The translations under genes and the position numbers were made by a program. A DNA stretch of 64,000 bases, taken from Ceraceosorus guamensis. Its lineage: Eukaryota > Basidiomycota > Exobasidiomycetes > Ceraceosorales > Ceraceosoraceae. The DNA lies in NCBI RefSeq assembly GCF_003144195.1, contig NW_020290000.1, positions 1 to 64,000 of the forward strand. Reading direction: 5' to 3'. The notes under the pieces are model-generated. The model did not search any database. It was not told the origin of the DNA and saw nothing but the letters and a program-made list of their open reading frames with translations. Each line of letters starts with the position of its first letter. Positions within the stretch are counted from its first letter, which is position 1. Positions 31,748 to 43,260 of the stretch are shown here, one piece after another.

Positions 31748-34695
31748 CTAGTCCGAGTCGAGCTCGATCGGAGAGCTTGCTTTGCCCGACATGCCAAGCA
31801 TCGAAAAGCGACTTTCAGTGCGTCCAGATCGTGAGACTTCCCAATCGTCGTCATCTCCAGCATCGTGCGTGTCCGACTCGCTCTCGTGCTTAGCTGCAGC
31901 AAGCCTCGAATTTTGTCGTCGTTTGCGAGGAGCAGCCACTTCGGACATGGCAACACCATCCTCCCACTCCTCCTCGTCTCGCTCCACTTCTTCCTCTGCG
32001 CCCCCTCCTTCCTTCTGGGATTTGAAGCGTCCGCGAATTGCTTTCGTGATCTCGTGTCTTGGCGCGCCGGATTCGCCTGCTTTCCGCGGCTTTGAAGGTG
32101 AGTTTTTGCCGGCCAAAGCAACCTCGATGCGAGCGTCCGCTTCGCCCGCACGAACACGTTCGAGATCGAGCCGTGTCAATCGTGAGGCCAGCGGTCCGGG
32201 CTTCACATAGACGCTGCAGATGGGGAGAGACTTTTCGGTCAGCTTCATCGGAACACGCTAGCACAAGGGTGCAATCTTGTAATCACTTGACGGAGTATGC
32301 TGTCGCATTGTACTCGTATGCCATCCAAAAGTTCGAGCACAGGTGCATTGCCACCCGCTCCGCGTTCTAGAGAAAGCGATGGTAAGCGCTCTAATCAGTC
32401 GAAAGGTGCGTGGTATGCATGTCCACTCACCTCTTTGCTGAGAGACACCTTGCCACCAATGTCTTCCACACTGAAGACACCACTACGCCCTTTACTTTGT
32501 GATGCTCTTCTTTTGCGCTTTCCAGAAGCGGTCTTGCGCTCCACAACTGTGTATTGGCCATTTCCCAGGCCGCGCGCAACGTTGCAAAGGTCGGCCAGCG
32601 TTAGGCGACCTCCCTCTTCGTACATTCTGAAAGGCGATCGAGCGATGTACATCATTCAGCTGCGTCACCCCTCCCATGGAGCAGCATCATGTCACCCACT
32701 CTTCCAGCGCAGTCAACAGCTGCCAGCTTTCAACTGTCACGTCCGCCACCTCGGGAGGCTGTATACAGTTATCACAGACACCGCAGAGATCGGACGTGCC
32801 GTAGGAGTCCCTAAAGTACTTTCCGAACAGGACCTTGCGGCACTACAAAGGCGTATGGGAGGCCAATGCTCAGACTGCAAAGCTTGCCACAGATCGCACG
32901 TACAGGCATCCGCCTCACCTTGTAGCTTTGTGCATAATTTACCATGCTGTCGACTGGCGATTCGAATCTTTTGTGAACGAATGATTAGCAAGCTGCAATG
33001 CTGTTTACCGACTCACGCTTCTCAATGCCGTTGCGGTCGCCAGTCACCAAGCCTGCTATGCGAAGCGTATCTTGGGGGCGATAGAAAAGCACGCAATCCG
33101 AATCCTTGCCATCCCTGCCGGCGCGCCCTGACTCTTGCAAGTACCCATCTAGCGACTTACTGGGACTTGCATGAATCACGTACCGCACTCTTCCCAAATC
33201 GATGCCCATGCCGAACGCGATGGTTGCGCACACCACGTGTACTTTTCCACTGCGCCATCGCTCGTGAATCCGCATCTTGGAGGCATCGTCCAGATCGGCG
33301 TGGTACCACGAAGCTCTGATTCGACCTTCACTGAGCTCTGAAAGATTCTTCGACATTGTCTCGCTATCTTTTCGACTCAGGCAGTAGACGATCCCGCTGT
33401 GGGCCTCGTGCCTTTCGAGAATCCAATCAACAACCTGCTGTGCAGCTCTAGGCGCTGAGCTATCCTTGGCAACGACGCTGTAGTGCAAGTTTGCTCGGTG
33501 TAGAGGCGCGCTGAAGTAGACAGTCTCGCCTGGTCTCGCACTTTTGAACGGTGTCATTGGGCCCAAGCCCAAAATTTGTCGTACATCCTCCAGCACTTTC
33601 GGGCCCAGAGTAGCACTCAAAGCCATGATAGGCACTGTTGGCCAGAGCTTTCGAAGCTTGGACAACTGCTTGTAGTCTTTGAAAGGAAGCAACAAAGCTC
33701 GCGGTCAGGGCGCTCACCTGATGTAAATCCGTCGTTGTTCTTCACTTACCAGGGCGGAAGTCGTGACCCATTTGGGAGCAACAGTGCGCCTGTGCAAGCA
33801 ATCGTGCACCTTTGCTCAGCTCATCTGCTTGGTCATCGCGACACAAAGCCGAGGTCATGGACGCACCTCATCTACGACAATCCTCGAAAGACGGTTCGCG
33901 CCGTACGAAGCTTGCAAGGCGGATATGAGGGTCTTGCTCTTTGCCACGCGTTCCGGCGTGACGAAGAGCACTTTGATATCTTCCTGCCTGTCGCCGACCT
34001 TTGGAGCGCCTTTGGTTCTACGCAGGATCTCGGAGGCTTCCTCACGAGAGACTGCGCTTGACATCATCTCGCATGAGACACCCGCTTCGCGAAGATGCAG
34101 ACATTGATCATACGAGAGCGATATGAGAGGGGAGATGACAAGTGTCATGCCGCGGTCGAGAATGGCGGGTAACTGCGGCACAGATGATCTAGACTGAGCA
34201 CGGCTGCGCGCTGCAAGGGCGACCTCTGAGCACGTACCTGATAGCAAAGACTTTTGCCGCCGCCTGAAAGAGCAGTGTCATGCTAGTGTCAGCAGCAGTG
34301 CGAGACGACGCAGAGAAACACCTGCTCGTATCAGCTCTCTCTCTCTCACCTGTTGGCATGACGACGACGGTGTCACGTCCGTCGAGAGCGGCATTGCATA
34401 TAGCCTGTTGGTCGAATCGAAAGGACTTGACGGAGGGCCACGTTCTGGTAGCTCTGGGTAAAAGTTCCCCAGACCAGACAAAGTCTCCGTGATTGGAGTA
34501 ATCTGTGACGCTGAGATGCGCTCCATCTCCAAAGTTTGACAAGCCTGCAGCACTCGTGGAGGCTGATGTGCAGGACTTGATGAAATCTTCTCGATCCGCT
34601 TTGAGCCTCTGTAGATGCTCTGAGACGGCTCGAATTTCCGCATCGAGCGAGGCCAGATGGCTCTGATCATCCCGAGACAGCTGATGGCCGATCAT
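31748..34695 (-). CDS. RecQ-family DNA helicase, RECQ1 type
   Basis: 3'-5' DNA helicase for replication and repair. First ATG in frame at 34695 (MIGHQLSRDDQSHLASLDAE); upstream in-frame starts are GTG. A coiled coil precedes DFVWSGELL, as in human RECQ1. Helicase motifs in order: motif 0 RFDQQAICNAALDGRD; motif I VVMPTGGGKSLCYQLPA, assembled across two introns; LFVTPERVAKSKT; motif II VDEAHCCSQMGHDFRPDYK, where the C-C-S-Q-x-G-H-D form is RECQ1-like; MALSATLGP; GIVYCLSRKDSE; VHVVCATIAFGMGIDLGRVR; and GYLQESGRAGRDGKDSDCVL. The RQC zinc module is CRKVLFGKYF, then CGVCDNC. A winged-helix remnant (RLTLADLCNVARGLGNGQY, FWMAYEYNATAYSV, YVKPGPLASRL) aligns with RECQ1. The acidic, basic-patched tail ends at 31748. 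No HRDC domain is seen, which argues against an Sgs1/BLM ortholog. About nine exons; small 3' exon edges are approximate. Confidence 0.9.
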
Positions 34696-36726
34696 CGTGG
34701 CGGTCGTCGAACGCGCATCCAAGACGTTGACTAGACTTGAATAGCGTACGCGGCCCGTGATGTAGCCAGCGTGCAGTTTCAATGACTCTTCTGCTTGTGA
34801 CCCACTTGATGACGATAGCTGCTGATGTGCGGGGGACACACCACTTCAGAAATCCTGCCCCACTCTTGACTCAGCCTCATCCGTGATTCGATCGGGATTG
34901 ACTCCTGACGTGTGTCGAGCCTTTTCCGCGGATTTCGCCCGAGGCAAAGATATGTGCTGCATCAACCGGTGGAGTCGTGAGTCAGAATGAGAATCATGCC
35001 CATATTTGGCTTGGAGTTGCAAACTAGCTGACCTCGTGACTCTTCAGCCTGGCGCTTGTGCGAGCTTGAGCTATATGGCAGCTATATGATGTCCTTCTCT
35101 TCTATTAAATTGAGTCCCCTTCAACAGGGTCGACGCCGGTATAGTCACGAGTAGTAGTGTTTGTATCCTTCCAATATGCATGGACCTATCTACGATTGTA
35201 ATTCTAGATCGATTTGAAGCATCGATTTGGAGATGTTGCGCGCCTTGCCTTACGATTTCAATCCGAGAATGTTGCTATGACACAAGGAAAGGTGCTCAAG
35301 CCATGCGCGTGATACTTGATTTCCATGGGCCATGTATATGCACGCGCTCAGCCCACTCTTGAGCCAGCAGCGGATGCTTGATTGCGGCAGGGCGAGACGG
35401 ATGACCGTGCAAAGTACACCTACAAATATACAGGCGGAGCTGCGAGCTGGGTGGTGAGAGCTAGACGGGAGGTGCGAAGTTGCATCACAACAGTCAAAAG
35501 TCTCTGAGTCAGAGTCAGAAGAGTCAGAGTCATGGATCAAGCAGGAAGCACAAATTAGTGAATGTAATAAATATTTGGATGAAGACATGTATACGTGCGC
35601 CAACACTCTGACTTGAGACAGCACGGACCACTCACAAATCGCCCTCATCTCCCGCGGCGTTTGAAGTCAAAGGTTAGCTATAGCGCGTAAATTGGTTTTG
35701 CGCGCGCGCATGGATGAGCTTCTGATGGACCGCGCGCGCGCGAGTGAGGACGATTTGATTTGAGGCAGGTGACTTCTTCGCCTGCTAATGAGCTCGCGCC
35801 TCATGTCAGCAAGTCAGAGTCAAGAGTCGACCAATTAAGACAACGATCCCCAAGACATGCGACCAGAGCAGCATATGCAATCAAGAATCAGTGAATGATC
35901 AGGAAGGTGACACATCTATAGCTGTTCAGCGTTGCATTCGAGCATTTGTTCCTGCGATTAACTATAGGCGCTGCGCTTGCATGGCGAGGAGGAGCAACAA
36001 GTTTGCACGAGCGCAATCACGAATCAGAACAAAACACTTAAGCTGGATTCTGATTCTTGACTGAGTCAAGAGATCATCTCGAGGCTCAACTCGAACTCAA
36101 AGCTCTCGATCACGACAATAGTAATCCGGCAGGCCAGCAGCAGCTTCAGATAGGAGACAGCCATCGCTGCACGCAGCCTCAACTATATGTCCACTATACT
36201 CGATCAAATCGCACCCAGCAACACACCGACGTGAGGGCTTGTATATCGCCACAGCTTGACTCTGACTTTGATGATCTCTCATCATCAAGCGATCAGGCTG
36301 CTGTGGGCGTTGTAGCGCGGCCGGTTGCGCGCGGTGCTGATCCACCTGCGTCAATAGCAAGACTCGAGGGTCGCACAGATCGATCGGTCTGCTGAATAAG
36401 GCAGCTATAGGATCAGCGCAAAAGATCTTCTGGCTGCAGAGCTTAGAGCCAGCAGCAGCTCTGCGCACCTCTCAGCAGCCGCACGCTCGCATCTGAGCGG
36501 CATTCTTTCAGCAAAGATTTTGGAGAGGTCAATCACTCTCTTACTCGTCCGCCCATATCCCACCAACAAGACAACAAAGTGGTCTCTCTAAACCCTCGCT
36601 AGAGCACCGAACACGCCCTCTCGATCTGTCAACCTGCTCATCCTTTCAATCCTCTCGCTACTCGTCAACTCGACCGACCTCAGCACCCGATCAAAGTCCC
36701 CCACCTCACCATCACTCAAACACAAC
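34696..36726. promoter_or_regulatory. Divergent intergenic region RecQ1 / Swt1-like gene
   Basis: 2.0 kb with no convincing gene. It contains many GACTC/GAGTC repeats (35500-35535, 35815-35830, 36048-36072), TCACGA motifs (34975, 35035, 35144, 36016), two runs of alternating CG (about 35699-35709 and 35733-35744) and CT-rich leader sequence before 36727. Short open frames on either strand overlap and lack motifs. Confidence 0.5.
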
Positions 36727-38566
36727 ATGCCTACCTACGCCGATCTCTACGCGCTGGCTCCCGTCTCTAGTGGGCCAATGAGGCTCACTATTTCAAGGAA
36801 TGAGCACGGAGAGGAGGTGTGGGAGGAAGAAGAACTTATGGACTGCGACGCAGGCCGCGGGGACACTACCGACGTTCTGACTAACAACCAAGATGTTGAC
36901 AAGTCTCTACCTAGCGGGCTAGGCCTAATTTCTGCTTTAGCATCAACAGAAGGCCCGAACATCTTCGTCATTGATACGTGAGTCTGAATTGGCATATGTG
37001 AATGCAGGTCTTAATGAGCTGATCCACCTTTCGCATGACGTCACAACCCTCTCGACCCGTAGGAATGCTCTCTTAGATGCGCTGACTCTGCTAGACGCGC
37101 TATACAAAGCTGTGCTGGCTGCCAATGTCAACGCTCTTTCCACTCCTACCGCTCGACCTGCGCCAATCTTGCTGGTAGTGCCATCTGTCGTTCTCCGCGA
37201 GCTAGACAGCATCAAGAAAAGCAACAAAAACGCCAGTCCTCGCGCTCAACAAGCCTCGCGATGGATCTTGAGTATGGTGCATGTGCAGAAGCACATGACC
37301 TACTTTCCTGTTCCACATCAGGAACAGGTGATACCGCAAGCTGCGTGGGCTTTGATCGTACAGACAAGCTCCGAGCAGAGAGAATTTGAGCTTGCTCAGG
37401 CAGCTGTACTTGTGAGTCTATTCATTGTAAACTTACGTTTTCGCTACCAGAATGCTGACGCTGTTTCTGCGACTATTCTGCCATCTTCATAGTCTGCGGA
37501 TGATCACATCATCCAATTTACGAAGTATCTGCAAGAACTTCGCAAAGTCACCGCATGGCTCTTCTCGAGCGATGTAAATTGTCGAGCTCGAGCAGAAGCC
37601 GAGGGCCTTCGCACGCTATCCGTCAAGGACGTGCTCGGCTCGACAGCCCTTTCACCAGCATCTTGCACACTGGCCGCTGCGCAGCTCTTGGAGCAGTGGC
37701 AGGCGCAAGTGCAAACGAAAGCTTCGCTGACAGAGACAGGTGGGCAGCTTGTCGATCTAGAAGACGACATGATGTCCGATTGACCTTCTTTTGTCTTTGT
37801 TGATTTTGTTCGTCACGTTGCAGCAGTCGGTGCAGATGTGCAAATGATGGAAGACTTGTCGAACCTGACGGTGACCGATCCGGTCTTCTCCGGCATGGTC
37901 TCTGCAGCCTCGCCGTCGCCGTCACCTTCGTCCTTGCCCTCGCCTGCACGCGGTCGTAGCACTGCAGACAGTCGTTACGCTTCGGATACGCCGTTGAAAA
38001 ACGTCAACTCTCTTTCTGCATCGGTGTCGACTTCTGCCCCTTCGAGTACGATTGTCTCTGGATCTCCTGAGGAGAGGGGACGACGCTCGGCCGACAGCCG
38101 ATATGCTGCCAGCACGCCCGCGAGCAGGCCTGAAGAAGTTGGATCCAGCAAGGTTACAGCGACACCCAAACCGCAGAGCGGTATTCATCCTGCTCGCCTT
38201 GCGCTCCAGCAGGCTGAAGCAAAAAAATCCTCTGGCCGCTCAGTCGAGGTTGAACAGATGGCTCCTCCGCCGGCATTCTCGTCGACCGGAGCCAATCTTT
38301 CGCCTCTAGGGCGACGTGAAAGGGCTTTTGCTCCTGGCGGGGGCGCTCCTCAACGCTCCCAGCAGACCGCGCCTACAGAGGCAGAGCAGCCTTCTCGTGC
38401 ACAGGCCAGCAGCGTGCATCCTGCTCGTGCGGCAATGCAGCGCGCTGAAGCTGCTTCGCCAAGTACAGCGCCCACTTCTGCTCGCGGTCGCGGTGGCTTC
38501 TCGAACCCTCAGAAGACAGGCTCCAACACTTCGCCTGTTAGCGGGCCTCGTCGTTGGGGCGCTTGA
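36727..38566 (+). CDS. PIN-domain endoribonuclease, Swt1-like
   Basis: Four exons (36727-36977, 37063-37411, 37493-37739, 37824-38566) give 529 residues. The PIN domain is rebuilt by splicing. IFVIDT joins NALLDALTLLDALYKAVLAA, giving the first catalytic Asp at residue 83. PILLVVPSVVLRELDSIKKS supplies the acidic residue on the second strand. SADDHIIQFTKYLQE and WLFSSDVNCRARAEAEGLRT carry the remaining Asp pair. This spacing and the ADDxII-x-LYL-like helix resemble Swt1, a nuclear endonuclease of mRNP quality control. The C-terminal third is disordered and holds two internal duplications: GRSTADSRYASDTP with GRRSADSRYAASTP, and HPARLALQQAEA with HPARAAMQRAEA. No WW or HEPN domain is obvious. 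The PIN assignment is strong; Swt1 orthology is probable. Confidence 0.82.
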
Positions 38567-38726
38567 AGCGTTCCAAAGGTCACAATTTACAGCTGTCAAC
38601 TTACGCAGCTTGTGTCACCACCAATCTCAATTGCTCCGATAGCCCCGCATTCCATTACTCGCCGGGCTTGGTGGTCGAAGTGTGTACATCCTAACGCGAG
38701 CATTAAGTGCGCATGTGATCGCTAGA

Positions 38727-39530
38727 TTAGACGACCTTGGGTGCCAGAGAGAGAATCTTGCTCCACCCGTGATGTCTGAGTTCCTGACTGACTGCTCCAT
38801 TGATCCTCGTTCCCGCTGGCTCCTTCTTGTTGTTCAAAAGCACGCAAGCATTGTCGTCGAACCTGACCACCCTACCATCTGCCCTCTGAATCTCCTTCTT
38901 TGTGCGGACCACTACTGCTCGTCGCACGTCTCCTCTACGCACTCGGGCTGCCAAGGCTGCGGCGGAAACGTTGCCGGTGGTGTGCGCTATCGGCTTCGCC
39001 TTTTGAATGACCACTACGATCTCGTCGCCTGAGAGCGGGAGTGAGCGAAGTGTGAGAAGCGTCAGCAAGGGGACTCGTGGTCTTGATCGTCGATCATAGC
39101 GCTCGAAGTCGAACAAGTAGGTCGATGATGCAGCCCAGCCTTGGCCCCGGCTGTGTGTCTGTCCTTGGGCCTTCGAGTCGAAAGCTGAGCCCCACTGATT
39201 CGTTCTCTCGCCCGCATACAGCGAGCACAACCCCACGCATGACCGCAAAAGTTGCGCAGGAAGATTTCATGGATGCTTTTCTTCCCTGACGACGGTATTT
39301 GCGAAGAGTTCCTGCCCACTCACCCACGCGCGCCAAGCCCCTAGTGGAAGGATTCCTCAAGACGTTGACGCATTCCGCCACCAATGCTCCCGTATTGTCG
39401 ATGACCTGCGATATCAAGCAGCGTGATGCTTCAAAGGTGAGCTCATAAAGCTTCTTTCTTCGCAGCGGACCGAGCTGAGAGGTCTGCGGGTGCTCAAACT
39501 CACCGACATTGTCGCCTTGAGACCCAGCAT
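38727..39530 (-). CDS. MRPL38: Mitochondrial large-subunit ribosomal protein uL14m
   Basis: Mitochondrial homologue of bacterial L14, located at the subunit interface of the mitoribosome. Three exons. Exon 1 encodes MLGLKATMS from 39530. Exon 2 (about 39412-39315) encodes [17 protein letters not shown] and GLARVG. Exon 3 runs [67 protein letters not shown] and ends [10 protein letters not shown] at 38727. The signature VIDNTG, the [15 protein letters not shown] strand and the GTRI-G-V--ELR end are those of uL14. The length of about 130 residues is normal. The protein begins directly with the ribosomal fold, so any targeting signal must be internal. It faces the Swt1-like gene tail to tail (160 bp apart). 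Confidence 0.93.
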
Positions 39531-41326
39531 GGTGGTCCTGTGCTCCGGCTGCGCTTGACGCAGACTGCGCTAGAATGGTAGGACCTCAATGAAGCAGTCT
39601 TGACTCGAGCGGTCCAGCGTAGAGATCGTGGTACGATTTGCTTTGCCTGGGGACCTGCAGTCGAGATCGAGATTGTGGCCTTCGGCATCAAGTCTCAAAG
39701 TTGTTATTGCGGCGAAAGTCAGGAAAGGCCCATTTTGCGAACTTTGCATCGCGCCGCGGAGGCCTATTTTGCGAACTTTGCATCGCGCCGTGGAGGGTTA
39801 TTTTGCGAACTTTATGTTGCTCGGCTCGGACGGACAAATCAAGACTAACTCTTGCATGTTTTGTATTCAAAATTCGCTTTCGAATCCATGATTCAAATTG
39901 AAGGCGGGGAATCGCAACCTCACGTGATGTCACTGACATGAAAGACTCGTACGAGAAGAGAGTGAACAGCTTTCAGTCTTTTGTTTGAGGCGCGCGCACA
40001 GGCGTCAAGGGCGCACCGACACGGGAAGGTACTTGCTGTCGCACTTGCAGTCACGAGTGTTGGCGCGAGCGGCGTGAGCCAGCCACAGAGAGCTCTAGCG
40101 CACCAAGTGGGGGTTGGCTTAGCGTCCATCCAGCAGCCTTCAAGCGGCCTACTTTTGACTCGTCTGCTGCTTGCTCGTCGCGTGCTGGGGGGCGACGGAC
40201 ACATTGCTGCTGCTGCATGGTGCAGATGAACTCCAAGTCTTCTGTTATTTGTTGTCCGGAATTCTCGTGTTGAGCGCCCTTGAACGGTGGTGGTCTGCAG
40301 ACGCGCTGCTGCATGGCGGGCAGATATATATGCAGGCGATGCTTCGGTCGCTCGGTCTCGCATCGCGCCCAGCCAGCAGCATCATGCGGTGACATGCAGC
40401 CGCCGACGGTCAACGCATGCTGGCTGCTCTCAGTGCATGTGCACACATCAAGACGTGACTCGCGCCCTGCTCTTCCCCGCTCCAACGCTGATGCCCAAGT
40501 ATACAGGCGGGTGAGCAGGCTATATAGCTGCAGCCATGCACCGTAGGACGCGGCGGTCGTGCGTGCGTGCGCGCGTGCTTGCGCGGGCGTGGTGTTGGCT
40601 TCGCTGACGCCCGCCCAACGGTCGCATACAGCATCGATCTTGATGCATGGCAAGCCGCGCCATGTCGTATGTTGAGGAGGAGCATCAACGGCAGAAGAGG
40701 AGCGCAGCGCAAAGGGTCGATCGAGCATACAGGCCAGGCCAGGCCAGGGTGTCGCGACGACTTCTCGCGCACGCAACCGCGCAAACAGCCGTACATGTAA
40801 AGTCTCGATCGAGTAGGCGCGAGTCGTGCTTGCTGGTTGCTTGTTCGATCCGACATCACTCTTCTCAGCAGATAGCATTCACGACTCTGACTCTTGACTG
40901 GCAACTTTGCTGACTTTACGATCATCTCTTGGCTTGGCAACGGTACTCCCCGAGTTACGAAGATCGGACGTGTCTCCGCGAAATCGAATCAGTACCCTTC
41001 CCTTTACCGAAGCCGTTAGCTGTCAGCAATCGAGCTGCGGCGCTGCCTGCTTGCCATCCTCCCTTTCCTCTCCTTTCTCTTCGCCTTCACTTTCAATCTC
41101 CCATCTCCGACGCTTCAACGCCCCGCCTCCGCTCGCCTCAGTCCACGCTGTTCTACATCAGCAGCAGAATCTGCAATCGCTACGCATTCCGACTGCGACT
41201 CGATCGACCGCCCCACACTCCTTTCACTTGGCACGCTTAGGAGTCGAAGCAAGCCTGCGCACGTCGAATCCTTGTTGCTCTGCAATTTAGAAAGACGCCT
41301 CTATACCCAGTCCCTTACGGCTCACA
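39531..41326. promoter_or_regulatory. Divergent intergenic region uL14m / Psr1-like gene
   Basis: 1.8 kb. It contains a 34-bp tandem repeat (listed separately), an AT-richer stretch 39830-39910, TCACGA-type motifs (40054, 40456, 40882), CTG/CGC-rich sequence 40100-40560, and a CT-rich leader before 41327. Open frames on both strands (39920-40940) overlap and show no family motif. Confidence 0.5.
39727..39813. repeat. 34-bp tandem repeat, about 2.6 copies
   Basis: Units 39727-39760 and 39761-39794 differ at only two positions; a third partial copy follows from 39795. Each contains the core ATTTTGCGAACTTTGCATCG (the third copy keeps only the ATTTTGCGAACTTT part). All three frames are open, but no protein family is recognised. 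Confidence 0.9.
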
Positions 41327-43260
41327 ATGTCCTCCAACCCCATCACGTCTGTTCCTGAACCCGGTGCCTCAAAATCCGGCAAAGGCAACGGGGATCCTTT
41401 GGCCTCTGTCATCACGCAGGTCCAGCCTGGACAAGCACCCACAGGAGCTGTGAGAGCTGGACCAGCTAGACCCACTAAAGTCTCCAAGACCCAGGGGGCT
41501 GCTGGAGGCAAGAAGAAGAAAAAGAAGCGCGCAGAAGGAGAGGGTGGAGAGCAGGCTGAGGCTATTGCGGGTACAGGCCCTGCAGAGGGAGCAGAGGAGG
41601 AGACGAACGCGGGACATACCGCTGAAGGCGTCCCTGCTGCAGAAGCAGCATCTTCCTCAGCTGGTGTGCAGGCTGAAGAAGTTAGTCATTCGCATCAAGC
41701 CTCTTCGACGCTCGTCAGTAGTACCACTGGACATGTCCAACAAGCAAGTGATCCGCTGAGCAGTGCAGCAGGCGCGGGTGCAGCGGCCAAGGATTCTGCA
41801 CCTGTGCCCATCGCCAGCGAGAAACAAGATCTGACCGGTGCAGCGCAGAGCATTGCGCCAGGCAAAGTTGCCGAGCAAAAGGAAAACGCACAAGCAGGCA
41901 GTGACGTCAAGACCCCAGCTAAGCCTAAATCTGAAGCAGCTGCTGTCGCCCAGAATGATACAAAGGGCAAGTCGAAAGCCAAGGATACGGCACCAAAGAA
42001 GAAGTCTGGTCTAGGTCGGTTAATTGCTATCCTCACTTGCAGTAGCGGTGCTGCAGATGTGGTTGCCGCAGAACGAGACCCTTCTGGTTCCAGCCGGACC
42101 AGAGAAGCTGCAGGCGGCGTCAAAGGTGATGGGACGGGCAAGAGCGCCAAAAGCAAGGCGAAGACTGCGGACGCTACCAGCAAGCTGTCTCCTCAGGCTG
42201 CTCTGGGCAAGCCTGGCTCCTCACGGACGAGCTCGAGAAGGGGCTCTTTTGAGCGCGGTTCGGTCGCCGCGGCAACTCCTGGCGGTGGCACAAAGCTCCC
42301 GCGCGAAGAGACGGGCGATGTCATGTCTGGCGCCGTAGTACCTCCCGGTTCCACTTTCGTTCACCGCGAAGGTGACGACGCAGCTTCGGCAACTCCTACA
42401 CCTTCGAAGCGAGGAGCGGTCCAACGGGAAGGCGACAGCGACGAGGAGGAGGAAGAGGAGGATGAGGATGAGATGGCAGAGTATGACGAAGATGAGGAAC
42501 ACAACGAAGAGCAAAGACTCATTATGCAAGGAGGTGTGGGCATACCCCGTGACGAGGTGAGTGGACGTCGAGGAGATTCTTGATCAGTTGAATATTAACG
42601 CTGGTGTGACTTCGCATTTGGCTTTCAGCACGGCAATGAGTGCCCGTTGCTTGGACCCATTGTCACCGGAGATCACGGGCGGAAGTGCCTGGTACTCGAT
42701 CTCGATGAGACTCTCGTACACAGCAGCTTCAAAGTGAGTTGAAGACGTGTTTATGCTTTGCCGCAATGTGTCCCACTAATGTCATCTCTGGAATCCACTG
42801 AAAGATGATACCGAACGCAGATTTCATCGTTCCTGTTGAAATTGAAGGTACAGTGCACAGCGTCTACGTCATCAAGAGACCAGGTGTTGACGAGTTCATG
42901 CGGCGAATGGGGGAAATCTACGAAGTCGTCGTCTTCACGGCTTCATTGGCCAAGTACGCCGATCCGGTGCTTGACATTTTAGACATTCACCGAGTGGTGC
43001 GACATCGGCTGTTCAGAGAATCGTGCTACAATCACAAAGGCAATTACGTCAAGGACTTGAGCCAATTGGGAAGAGATATCGGAGAATCGATCATCATAGA
43101 CAACTCTCCCGCGTCTTATATCTTTCATCCAAAGAACGCGGTACCCATCTCCAGCTGGTTCAATGATCCGCACGACACAGAATTGACGGACCTCTGCCCC
43201 TTCCTAGCCGATCTGAGCGACGTCTACGATGTCCGAACCGTACTCGATGGCGCGCTCTAA
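41327..43260 (+). CDS. NIF/CTD-type phosphatase, Psr1/Psr2-like
   Basis: HAD-superfamily phosphatase of the small CTD phosphatase type; yeast Psr1/Psr2 act in the sodium stress response. Exons 41327-42556, 42629-42733 and 42805-43260 give 596 residues. The N-terminal about 400 residues are low-complexity (Lys-rich KKKKKKR, Ala/Ser/Gly-rich, then an acidic run). The catalytic domain begins [20 protein letters not shown]. The DxDxT motif is [11 protein letters not shown] (nucleophile Asp434, general acid Asp436). Exon 3 continues [80 protein letters not shown] and the end [12 protein letters not shown], typical of Psr1/SCP. The patch [15 protein letters not shown] replaces the Psr1 membrane-anchoring Cys region; no N-terminal Met-Gly-Cys is present. 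Family assignment is secure. Confidence 0.92.

Noticed and set aside
32297-33319. Plus-strand open frame of 340 codons with a Cys/His-rich middle
   Set aside because: Lies opposite the RecQ1 helicase and RQC exons, which match their family motif by motif; the Cys/His pattern does not fit a zinc-finger spacing.
39727-39813. CRISPR-like array
   Set aside because: Units are directly adjacent without spacers and the genome is eukaryotic.
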